Source: Anaerolineaceae bacterium
GTDB lineage: Bacteria; Chloroflexota; Anaerolineae; Promineifilales; Promineifilaceae
Direction of reading: 5' to 3'
Assembly: GCA_002699125.1 (NCBI GenBank)
Contig: PABI01000032.1
Location: 79,588-125,374, forward strand
Length of the DNA: 45,787 bases
The notes under the pieces were generated by a model. That model had not been told where the DNA came from, did no database searches, and saw only the letters and a list, made by a program, of their open reading frames with translations. Numbering within the stretch: position 1 is the first letter of the stretch; the number at the start of each line of letters is the position of its first letter. Below are positions 19,501-25,468 of the stretch, piece by piece. The position numbers and the translations under genes were made by a program.

Positions 19501-21467
19501 TGGTGTCTGATGTATCGCAGGACTCGCGCTTCTGGCCAAATCCTGAACTGCCCAAAACACGCGCCGAACTCTCCTTCCCCTTAAAGGTGCAGGGTAAAGT
19601 GATTGGCGTGCTGGATGTGCAAAGCACCGAAGTGATGCAGCTGGCTGATGAGGACGTGCGCGCGTTGCAAACAATGGCCAATCAGCTGGCCAATGCCATT
19701 CAAAATGCCCGTCTTTTTGCCCAGGCCCAGGGGCAAACTGCGGCGCTGCGCGTGCTGTATGAAGCAGGCCAGGCGGTCATTAGTTCTCTGGATATTGACA
19801 ACACGCTGGCCACCATTGTGGAAAAAGCGTGGGAGCTGACGGAGGCAAACGGCCGTAAGGCCCGCTTTAGCTGCATTTTGATGAACGGCGGCAGCAAACT
19901 TGACTTTTTGGCTGCTTATCCACCAGAGGCTTTAAAAGGCCTTCAGAAAATTGTGCAAAGCATTCCGCTGGAAACAGAAGGGCCAGAAGGAATTACGGGC
20001 CGTGCCTTCAAAACCGGTAAGCCACAGCTTATTCACGATGTACGCGAAGATCCGGATTATATCATTTACGACGATGAAACCCGTTCCGAGCTGGTGGTGC
20101 CGATTCGCGTAAACAACAACACGATTGGTGTCATCAACATTGAGCATCCCGAGGCCAATGCCTTTAGTGAGCAAGACCAGTCCACACTGGTTTCGCTGGC
20201 GGCGCAGGCAGCTATCGCCATTCAAAATGCCGAAGCGTTTCGTGAGGCGCAGATTTTGCAGCGCATGGGTGTGGCTTTGGCCAGCACGCTTAATCTGGAT
20301 GAAATGCTGCAAATCATTTTAGATGCGGCGATGGAGTTGAGCCGTACCACCAGCGGCAGCATTTTGTTCTGGGACGAAGTTCAGGAGCGCTATTTCCCGG
20401 CGTACACTTCAGCTGGTCCTGGACAAAAGCCGCAGCAGTACAGCACGTCGGCCAGGGTAGAAGGTGGCTTTTCTCGCTACGTAATCGAACAGCGCAAACC
20501 GTTTATCATTTATGACTCCCTGATTGAAGACAACATCAACCCGATGGTGATTGCCAAGAAGCGTCGTTCCTTGATTGGGGTGCCGGTGCAGGCCGAAGGC
20601 AAAGTGATTGCAGTGCTGCATGTGTACAGTAAGGAGCCCCAGCAGTTTTTTGATCATCAGGTGACTCTGCTGCAAACGTTAGCCAACCAGGCAGGCATGG
20701 CCATTGCCAAAGCGACACAGTATGAGGAACTTAAGAAGACCAAAGGCTTAGTGGGGGCACGCACGGCGCTGGCCTGGATGGGGATGGCCAGCAACGCCTG
20801 GCGGCACAGCATTGAGGGTGACGCCGTCAATATTCGCAATCTGGTTGATGCTATTTTGCCGCGAATCAATGAGCTGGTTGAGGAAGGTGTGCTGTCACAA
20901 CAGGTTGTTGATGAGCTGAAGGTTATCTCCGGTCTGGCGGAGAATATTTTTAACCATCCCATCACGCCGCCGCTGCGCTCTGAACAAGGCGCGGCCGCGA
21001 TTTCTGTTAATGAGCTGATCCAGGAGCGGCTGGCTCAGCTATGGGAGGATGATAAATATGCGCGCCTGGCTTTTCCGGCCACAGCGCTTGATCAAACTGA
21101 GCAAATAACGGTGTGGGTCAGTCCGGATTGGCTCCGGCTGGCGCTGGATCTGGTGGTGGACAACGGCATTGAGGCAATGGAGGGTTGCCCGGTGCAGCAG
21201 CTGCGTATTGAAACAGCCGTTACCGATCAAACGCTGGAAATCATTGTGCAGGACAGCGGCCGGGGCATTCCCGCCGAGCTGCTGCCCGTCTTATTTCAGT
21301 ACACAGAAATTCGTGAACCCCGTGCCGGTAACCTGGGACGCGGTTTGCTAATGGTGCAGGCAATCTTGCAGACGTATGGCGGGGACGTCTACGTCAAAGA
21401 TTCAACGCCCGAGGGCACCCAAATGGTGCTCTGCCTGCCCATTTACGATCAGCATCAGTTGTGCTGA
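13593..21467 (+). CDS. Giant multi-GAF/PAS sensor histidine kinase
   Basis: About 2624 residues. Order by nucleotide position: receiver-like N-terminus (13593-14010); two GAF domains (about 14090-15150); one PAS domain (about 15155-15530) with DGVITNDRNGKITFYN; ten further GAF domains to about 20738, each ending in a helix of the type FANQAAIAI-NARL; a short dimerisation region (20740-20960) with WRHSIEGDAVNIRN, whose histidine is the likely phosphoacceptor; and a HATPase domain (21090-21465) with N-box LDLVVDNGIEAM, G1 DSGRGIP and G2 GNLGRGLLMVQ. There is no membrane segment, so it should sense cytoplasmic ligands, redox state or light through the GAF pockets. GAF 9 and GAF 11 share AAYPPE, VREDPDY, SELVVPI and GVIN-EH, a sign of internal duplication. 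ATG 13593 follows GGAGAGAG; a TTG at 13572 is less likely. It heads a signalling cluster with the two regulators downstream. Confidence 0.88.
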   Translation: MRPRPTFNLLLAEENAQESSRMKRYLQGHCDFQVLVVQTAENLLSALAEGAGVGNGRFDLLLVPDALPTLKNKKPVVTLRQLMPYINKQYPDLLTLILSDSHFSAVQLRRAGIQQQLPARPELPELGLAVQDAAEYLHLKRLAAANQNQTNHWRREVQHKQSQLFTLRQTTRAITNQAQRDELLCLILQQAVTLLGGKGGGIYEYDPSQELLTVVVDYGRNTNKVCGYTLKKGEGMAGRLVATEEPHLIVPHYAEFDGKKGPFAEEWPDSAVVEVLLRLKWQDHIVGVLYIDDDLGREFTPEDARLLQVFADQAAIVFANADLVLRDHTKVNRLQKLSLAAGQIMGKLGRISQNEMLNLIAQHATEILEAEAGSILLVRRPGFLSFEAGYGYTSQGIQQGREFEIRSGRHTGLTGHIAYEKKVFKAHGEELINHPAVRGREHPYMKSRECYSMLAIPLLEQASDGTEPTLLGLLRLDNKKSLRGDIGPNTFFTEEDEWIGHLFARTVVVAIESARLVGEISERKLRYARLLETAVDGVITNDRNGKITFYNTQAERILGYERQKILGLPVRSIFADPLETRHITQELLLAPDGQLRDYETVVLDVRNKPVPIRLSVTWQYDANGEKTGVVGYFRDMRSVTETQRRLNLIVSASNMLAQADNLAVGLQDLAQMMVRQWGTSFCRIFLLDEEQQILTTQAVYPLQQVNDGWQWEPQIGLETAVAEWHRLDELLYERSASLIQKAGRHGRHILQKWGERLKLSHPIQSLLVIPLRSGDRVVGIMDLGELREEETDALSIEKQNLAIALAKQTAVLIDRLNLYEQTRRRNQLFETLDETSRNIRGIKESPVLLREVIRLAANLVNCDRGGLFINSPQMGELTLSDVYGLKTELIGSIISHADGMIGQVARLGETCFTNQYDQWPNPTSLWEPYNFATMVAIPLRHAGEVEAVLFVADEENDHRLSKADIEVLERFALQAAIALHTSQIIGREQRLFSQLKILHRIGNYIQSSTEMDKILHVVLTGVTAGYGLGLNRAAILLLDDRGENLVGSMGIGNFELQQTHRDWERDHREGLFDFGRYLELLDLEGIKLTPVGAAIMQLKVPLQTAGTDLLSRVIVQRKNLQVTQYEYDRLPPAFVELFQPDWPLVIVPLLARDQAIGLLVADNKFTKNPITREDEERLLTFANTAAMGIEKNRLLEETAVSRNRLRTYYSASNALVLSTDPDLVWRDIVHQAQKTAHASGARLVLIDMETGTITDLILSDSDDVDVESAIRPNGLSMAVMNSGQPQIVEDFEREKERANPSFFKRGIRAAVGLPVSVNRLRIGVMWVYYAEPRRFVQSEVEALQLYVNQAAIAYENARRLKELEHLRQAAESLAVAADLQSVLEQIVLGARQVLQSDSAVIWSYDNTHRKFDLDNSIHSGIPAKVWQKHIKAGPSRGGTAETAMELGWIGVQNVDDLEKYHFIGETTHGLLQETGVRSFQGIALRVGEEKLGVLYVNYNSLHSFSAEEQDIAKTFANHAALALRNARLLSRLSKARQGSSIVASMTTLAKLEDTLNSVVVGTHEALGCDAVTLHVYDQEKNKVVLPPTMYGIRDERPFHQPPAPDSPVIFMLNHTQKMQIADDAAEDQLFSDSSFMAGEDVASYVAVRLNVGTATVGVMFIFHRQRRHFTEEELEHIELFANQAAVAIYNAQLFERRNRRSAVMEAIYAAGKAVNSTLKRDEVLNHIVEQAWRLVSFPNRQITYASIWLRHGPNHAILVAAYPPEELYQTRRAVGGSTISRGSGKNGRNGIVWRAFDSGLSELVENVREDPDYLPSHETTLSELVVPIVLEHEVVGVINVEHSEYDAFDAENTRALEALAGQAAIALQNARLYQTVVGHAELLDAAAKVASYANSQLDEEELLDNVVHVISERIHAYHVAVFLLDSANEFAVMRSASSPNGRKLIENGFKLAVGSQSLVGTAVRRGEYLLVSDVSQDSRFWPNPELPKTRAELSFPLKVQGKVIGVLDVQSTEVMQLADEDVRALQTMANQLANAIQNARLFAQAQGQTAALRVLYEAGQAVISSLDIDNTLATIVEKAWELTEANGRKARFSCILMNGGSKLDFLAAYPPEALKGLQKIVQSIPLETEGPEGITGRAFKTGKPQLIHDVREDPDYIIYDDETRSELVVPIRVNNNTIGVINIEHPEANAFSEQDQSTLVSLAAQAAIAIQNAEAFREAQILQRMGVALASTLNLDEMLQIILDAAMELSRTTSGSILFWDEVQERYFPAYTSAGPGQKPQQYSTSARVEGGFSRYVIEQRKPFIIYDSLIEDNINPMVIAKKRRSLIGVPVQAEGKVIAVLHVYSKEPQQFFDHQVTLLQTLANQAGMAIAKATQYEELKKTKGLVGARTALAWMGMASNAWRHSIEGDAVNIRNLVDAILPRINELVEEGVLSQQVVDELKVISGLAENIFNHPITPPLRSEQGAAAISVNELIQERLAQLWEDDKYARLAFPATALDQTEQITVWVSPDWLRLALDLVVDNGIEAMEGCPVQQLRIETAVTDQTLEIIVQDSGRGIPAELLPVLFQYTEIREPRAGNLGRGLLMVQAILQTYGGDVYVKDSTPEGTQMVLCLPIYDQHQLC

Positions 21468-21534
21468 TCGGTTTCAAGATTTAGAGAGGAAAGGAAGAGT
21501 GATTTTGCCAACCATCGAACCCCTTTTTGGTTGT

Positions 21535-21585
21535 GTAAAAGCGGGAATGTTTTTGAGATCATAAAAGCTCTCATCCCGCTTTTAC
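21535..21585 (+). terminator. Stem-loop between sensor kinase and next gene
   Basis: GTAAAAGCGGGA (21535-21546) and TCCCGCTTTTAC (21574-21585) form a perfect 12-base-pair stem around a 27-base loop that contains a small GAG/CTC pair. It lies 67 bases after the kinase stop. It may terminate or attenuate the kinase transcript. There is no separate T-run after the stem, but the stem itself ends in a TTTTA stretch. Confidence 0.5.
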
Positions 21586-21687
21586 TGAAGTAATCGGCCA
21601 GATCGCCTTGGCTTTTCATCCAATACTTTACGCCGATTACACAAAATCACGCATTGATGAGTAATGTTGGTCTTTTGGCAGCTTTTG

Positions 21688-21718
21688 ACAGATAGGCAGC
21701 GGATTTCTGCCAATCTGT
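21688..21718 (+). promoter_or_regulatory. Hairpin and CAGATAG repeats before the receiver-like gene
   Basis: ACAGATAGGCAG (21688-21699) and CTGCCAATCTGT (21707-21718) form an imperfect palindrome with one A/A mismatch around CGGATTT. Within and after it CAGATAG occurs three times in the same direction, at 21689, 21721 and 21751, spaced 32 and 30 bases, close to three helical turns. PhoB/OmpR-type regulators bind direct repeats, and one is encoded just downstream, so this may be its target; that link is inference. Confidence 0.35.
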
Positions 21719-21738
21719 ACCAGATAGGGGACATTGTG

Positions 21739-22113
21739 GTGACCAAAAAACAGATAGCTATTTTAAGCAACAATGAGCACTCTCCCTGGCTCAGGCATTT
21801 GACCGAGGTGTTAGGCTCATTAGGACAATTAATCGTCTATGGAGAAGATATGTTTGAAGAAGATTCAGGAGAATCGCTCGACATAGATATGTTGTTGGTA
21901 GACGCCAGTGGTTTAAAGATGGAGCTGGCGGAACGGGTTGCCTGGCTGCACGGCCGTTTTCCCCAGGTGCCCATTGTGGTGCTGACCAGCTCACCCACCT
22001 GGCGCCGTGCCCGAGCGGTCTTACAGGCCGGTGCTGCTGATTACATGCGTCGTTCACTGGAGGATGAGAGGCTGTTGGCGCGGTGTCGTTCGCTGCTCCA
22101 CTGCCCGCCCTGA
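21739..22113 (+). CDS. Degenerate response-regulator receiver domain protein
   Basis: A single-domain protein of about 124 residues with the alternating beta/alpha pattern of a CheY-like receiver: strand TKKQIAILS, strand DMLLVDASG carrying the aspartate at the phosphorylation position, strand PIVVLTSSP with the conserved Thr/Ser, and AGAADYMRRS where the receiver lysine is replaced by arginine. The usual acidic pair after strand 1 is missing (SNNEHS). It is therefore likely an atypical receiver that may not bind magnesium or be phosphorylated normally. The start is probably GTG 21739 or 21736: AGGGG at 21726-21730 is well placed, whereas the ATG at 21664 would put a hairpin inside the coding region. 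It lies between the kinase and the response regulator, probably part of the same pathway. Confidence 0.6.
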   Translation: MTKKQIAILSNNEHSPWLRHLTEVLGSLGQLIVYGEDMFEEDSGESLDIDMLLVDASGLKMELAERVAWLHGRFPQVPIVVLTSSPTWRRARAVLQAGAADYMRRSLEDERLLARCRSLLHCPP

Positions 22114-22177
22114 AGGGTTTTTTCTGCTGAAGAAAGCGTATTGGTGTAAACATGAGTTGATGTGAGGAGTTCGTGCC

Positions 22178-24163
22178 ATGAGTAAAGTAGCAGATTTTCA
22201 AATATTGTTAGCTGATGATGACCAGATCTTTTTACGGACCTGCCGCAGCAAGCTGGAAGAAGTCGGTTTTAACGTGTTAAGTGCGTCTAATCCGGAGGAT
22301 GCCATTCATATCCTCAAGAAGGAACGAGTGCATCTGGCAATTCTGGATTTGCGCATGGAGCGAGACAATGACGAGAAGGACAAGAGTGGCCTGATGGTGG
22401 CCAAGCAGACCTCGCGCCTCATTCCCAAAATCATCCTGACCAAATTTCCGGCGTATCAAGACGTGGTAGAAGTGCTCAAGCAAGATTTACAAGGGCACCA
22501 GGCCGCGGTGGAGTTTTTAGACAAGCGCGACACCAAGCCGGAGAAGTTGGTGGCCGCGGTTGAAGAAATTTTGGCGCAGTATGTACCCATTAACTGGGAA
22601 TTGGGCATTCAATGGCAGCCGCACAACACTTTTTTGCAGCTGGTTCACTGCCTCTCGTCTGATTTGCCCGATTTGCAGCTGGCGAGCCGCTCGGCGGAAT
22701 TTGAAGATTTGTTTCGCAAGCTGTTCAAGGATTTTGTGCAGATTACCATTGGGCAGGTGTTTACCCAGCATAACGGCCGTCTCATGCTCCCTGTATTTGC
22801 TTTTGATCCGGCCGGAACGGAAACGCGCTTTATTGTGTCCTGTGGCAGCCAAACGGCCGTATTGGCTGAAAATCAACGGTATCAAAAGCGGGTGCCGGAT
22901 CGGCTGAGCATTAAAAATTTGGGCCAGCTAAATTCTGCGATGACGGCCAATTTTGGTGCGACGGCATACACCTTCATGGGAAAGGATTTAGAGGCGACGG
23001 CGACTATTCGCCAGCTGTACCGCAAGCGCGCCATTGAAGATTTGCTGCCCGCCATTGATCATCTTTACCAAACCAACCTGGGCGGTTGGTATGAAACGGG
23101 TCGCGAGCAAAATAAGCAGGCCGATTTGCACGCATTTTTCCATCAATGGTTGAATTTGGATGATCTGATTGGCTCATTAACCGAGCTGCAGCGACTGCTG
23201 CCGGCTTTGGCCGAGCGCGCGCTGGCGGCCAATTTGGTGGAACTGGAGGTAGACAGTCGTCAGCTCACCTTCCGCCTGACAGGGGATGATGAGACATACC
23301 GCTTCCCCAACCCGGTGATGCTGCTGGCGCAAAACCGTCTGCCGCAAACGCGGCGGGCGCAGTGGGGCATTACCCACGGCCGTATCAATGGCGACACGGT
23401 GTTGGTAGACCAGGAAAACCACGCCTGGCTGCTCGATTTTTCCCAGGTGGGCCGGGCCCCGCTGCTAATTGATTTTGCTTCGCTGGAAACGGCCGTCAAA
23501 TTTGACCTGTTCGACCATCGCTCATTTAGTCAGCGGCTGGCCATCGAGAGCAAGCTTAACCAGGTGAACCATTTGCAAGATGGTATTAACCTGGACAATT
23601 TAGAATCTGAGGCGATTAATGCACTGTGGATTATTGAACGGGTGCGGCAAAATGCTGCCAACCTGGCCGGCTGTGATCTGGATGCGTACCAGCAGGCGCT
23701 TTTTTACTGCGCCATTGCCCGCCTGGCCAACTTTAACCCAGCCTTCTACCCGCCGCGCCAGCTGGCCGTGTATGTTCATGCGCTGCTAACGGCGGCGATG
23801 CTGGCCGAGCAGTGGCAAGGCATCCAGGTAGAATCGGTGCCGGAGGAGGCCAGCAGCGGCATCTGGCTGGATCATCGGGATAAGCGGGTGTGGGTGGAGG
23901 CTCAGCCGGTTGAGCTTACCAGCCAGGAATTCAAAATTATGCGGTTTCTGTACCAGAACCCGGGGCAGCTCTGCACGTATGATGACATTTTGCAGGATGG
24001 CCTGAATGAACCGGCCGAGCCTGACCCGGACGAATTGAACCGATTGCATACGGCCGTTAGCCGCCTGCGCCGCAAAATAGAGCCGGACCCTCGTGAACCA
24101 CGCTACCTCTTCACCGTCCACGGGCGTGGCTACCGGCTGTTTTTAACACCGCAGTTCAGTTGA
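22178..24163 (+). CDS. Response regulator: receiver, kinase-like TCAD9-type domain, winged-helix output
   Basis: A 661-residue regulator. The N-terminal receiver is complete: acidic residues 13-15 (ADDD), phosphoacceptor D57 in LAILDLRM, T88 and K116. Residues about 150-560 form a long middle region. Its core near 398-435, THGRINGDTVLVD, then AWLLDFSQVG and LLIDFASLE, matches the aminoglycoside-phosphotransferase-like 'ternary complex associated domain 9' described in NTP-dependent conflict and signalling systems; the normal HGDLN catalytic loop reads HGRIN here, and the metal-binding Asn position is Thr407. D420 of the DF motif remains. The C-terminus (about 571-655) is a PhoB/OmpR winged helix with LTSQEFKIMRFLYQNPG, LHTAVSRLRRKI and VHGRGYRL. 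It therefore probably binds DNA under control of the upstream kinase. GAGGAG lies eight bases before the ATG. Confidence 0.82.
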   Translation: MSKVADFQILLADDDQIFLRTCRSKLEEVGFNVLSASNPEDAIHILKKERVHLAILDLRMERDNDEKDKSGLMVAKQTSRLIPKIILTKFPAYQDVVEVLKQDLQGHQAAVEFLDKRDTKPEKLVAAVEEILAQYVPINWELGIQWQPHNTFLQLVHCLSSDLPDLQLASRSAEFEDLFRKLFKDFVQITIGQVFTQHNGRLMLPVFAFDPAGTETRFIVSCGSQTAVLAENQRYQKRVPDRLSIKNLGQLNSAMTANFGATAYTFMGKDLEATATIRQLYRKRAIEDLLPAIDHLYQTNLGGWYETGREQNKQADLHAFFHQWLNLDDLIGSLTELQRLLPALAERALAANLVELEVDSRQLTFRLTGDDETYRFPNPVMLLAQNRLPQTRRAQWGITHGRINGDTVLVDQENHAWLLDFSQVGRAPLLIDFASLETAVKFDLFDHRSFSQRLAIESKLNQVNHLQDGINLDNLESEAINALWIIERVRQNAANLAGCDLDAYQQALFYCAIARLANFNPAFYPPRQLAVYVHALLTAAMLAEQWQGIQVESVPEEASSGIWLDHRDKRVWVEAQPVELTSQEFKIMRFLYQNPGQLCTYDDILQDGLNEPAEPDPDELNRLHTAVSRLRRKIEPDPREPRYLFTVHGRGYRLFLTPQFS

Positions 24164-24218
24164 CAATTTTAGGCGACAGCAGGAGGCGTAAACAGGTTTC
24201 TGACAAAAGGAGTTCGCA

Positions 24219-24320
24219 ATGATTCAGGTAACCTTTGCATTTTTGGTCATCTTATTTTTGATTGCTGTCATCATTGGGTTGGTGGTAGGTGTGGCTTTGG
24301 CTCGCCCGACGATCCGCTGA
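24219..24320 (+). CDS. 33-residue single-span membrane peptide
   Basis: A short frame reading MIQVTFAFLVILFLIAVIIG, then LVVGVALARPTIR and a TGA. It has one hydrophobic helix of about 23 residues and a short C-terminal tail with two arginines, which predicts an N-out or tail-anchored inner-membrane peptide. AAAAGGAG ends six bases before the ATG, an excellent ribosome-binding site, and a perfect hairpin follows 12 bases after the stop, so the reading frame is framed by expression signals. It is 55 bases downstream of the response regulator and probably the last gene of that operon. I do not recognise a family. It could act as a small membrane partner of the signalling proteins. Confidence 0.55.
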   Translation: MIQVTFAFLVILFLIAVIIGLVVGVALARPTIR

Positions 24321-24332
24321 TGCTATGATTAA

Positions 24333-24387
24333 ATTTCCCGGAAACTTTCTACCCGCATCTTACTTTTGCCGACAGTTTCCGGGAAAT
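24333..24387 (+). terminator. Perfect 14-bp stem-loop ending the signalling block
   Basis: ATTTCCCGGAAACT (24333-24346) and AGTTTCCGGGAAAT (24374-24387) pair perfectly around a 27-base loop. It lies between the convergent small membrane peptide gene and the zinc-ribbon gene, so it could act in both directions. There is no clean T-run following it. An alternative is a small dispersed inverted repeat. Confidence 0.5.
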
Positions 24388-24397
24388 CATTAGGCCG

Positions 24398-24610
24398 CTA
24401 CTCTAAATCTTTTAGGGTGACGGGGTCTTGCTGCGGCGTGCAAATGCCGCACCAAACGGCTCCCGCGACGACAAACGCTTTGTATTGCCCCGTTGTGGTG
24501 CGGTAGGAGTGAATAATGTACGGTTTTTCTTCGGCGTGGGTTTTGCAGACGGCCCGTCCGCAAAATTTACAGGCCGCGTGGGCCGGTCGTTCGCAGTGCC
24601 AGCATTCCAT
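24398..24610 (-). CDS. Small zinc-ribbon/B-box-like protein
   Basis: A 70-residue protein packed with metal-binding residues: CWHC at 3-6, CKFC at 14-17, CKTH at 22-25 and CGIC near 54-57, with H11 as a further possible ligand. The pattern C-x2-C...C-x2-C...C-x2-H...C-x2-C resembles B-box or double zinc-ribbon folds, which usually bridge protein or nucleic-acid contacts. GGAG lies five bases before the ATG. It is 36 bases downstream of the ABC permease gene and may share its transcript. I cannot assign a function; it may be an accessory to the ABC system or an independent small regulator. Confidence 0.7.
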   Translation of the reverse strand: MECWHCERPAHAACKFCGRAVCKTHAEEKPYIIHSYRTTTGQYKAFVVAGAVWCGICTPQQDPVTLKDLE

Positions 24611-24646
24611 GTTTTCTCCGTAAGCGCTCTTGCAAACGCAAGATTG

Positions 24647-25468
24647 CTACTCCGTAAACTCTAAATCCTTGTTGGCAAACAAGTCAACCGCCAGCAAAAA
24701 CAGGACGGTGGCATACAGCAGTAAAATGGCCGGTGCCAGCGCCTGGTTGGCGGTGAAATAGCCGTTGGTGATGCCATCGGCCAAAGCCTCAAAGGGCCAA
24801 AACACAAAGCCAAAAAGGCGGCTGATGATGTTCTCGTTGGTTTGGCTAAGGCTGTTGGCGTAATTCTCCAGATTGCTGCTAATTTCTACCCAGCCCTGAT
24901 TGATGGCGTAACGGCTTAACCCGGTCGCCATTCGGGCCAGGCTGTCGTTTTGCAGCCCCTGACCAAAGAGTAAGATGGCCAACAGGCCAAAAACGTAAAT
25001 GCGTGACCAGCCGATAGTAATAAAATCGGAGGCGTGCAGGGCCAAAACGCCTGTCATAATCATCGGTGCCAGCCAGAGCGGGGGAATCTCCAGCAGATGC
25101 CCAAGTGAGAGTGACGGACCGTTTAATAAAGCCAGGATGGCCAATAGCAGTTGATAAATGAGGGTAACCAGGAGGCTGCTGAGGAGAACGGCCGTTACAA
25201 ACTCCACCCGACTCTTTAACCGCACCACAAAAGGATAATGCTGGGCATCATTGGCCCGGGCGGCCATGCTGAGCGTAACAAGAAACGCCAGTCCGGCACC
25301 AAAGCCGCCAATCAGCAGTTGATAATAAGCAGCATCGGGCGTTTGCTGCTGCGGGTTAAACAGCACATACCAGAAAGCCAGCGTCAACAGTAGGTAAAAA
25401 AGTCCGGTTAAAGAAAACAAAAGCGAGCGAACAAAGTAGCGGATTAAGACTGAAATACGTTGGATCAT
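24647..25468 (-). CDS. ABC exporter permease, ABC-2 type
   Basis: A 273-residue integral membrane protein with about six to seven hydrophobic segments (near 12-35, 48-68, 92-115, 130-148, 155-170, 205-225 and 243-262). There is no periplasmic binding domain or enzymatic motif. The start overlaps the stop of the ATP-binding subunit gene by four bases (ATGA), the usual arrangement for an exporter pair. It should form the membrane channel of the transporter. The substrate cannot be deduced. A conserved loop VRLKSRVEFVTAV near 82-94 probably forms the coupling helix that docks on the ATPase. Confidence 0.8.
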   Translation of the reverse strand: MIQRISVLIRYFVRSLLFSLTGLFYLLLTLAFWYVLFNPQQQTPDAAYYQLLIGGFGAGLAFLVTLSMAARANDAQHYPFVVRLKSRVEFVTAVLLSSLLVTLIYQLLLAILALLNGPSLSLGHLLEIPPLWLAPMIMTGVLALHASDFITIGWSRIYVFGLLAILLFGQGLQNDSLARMATGLSRYAINQGWVEISSNLENYANSLSQTNENIISRLFGFVFWPFEALADGITNGYFTANQALAPAILLLYATVLFLLAVDLFANKDLEFTE

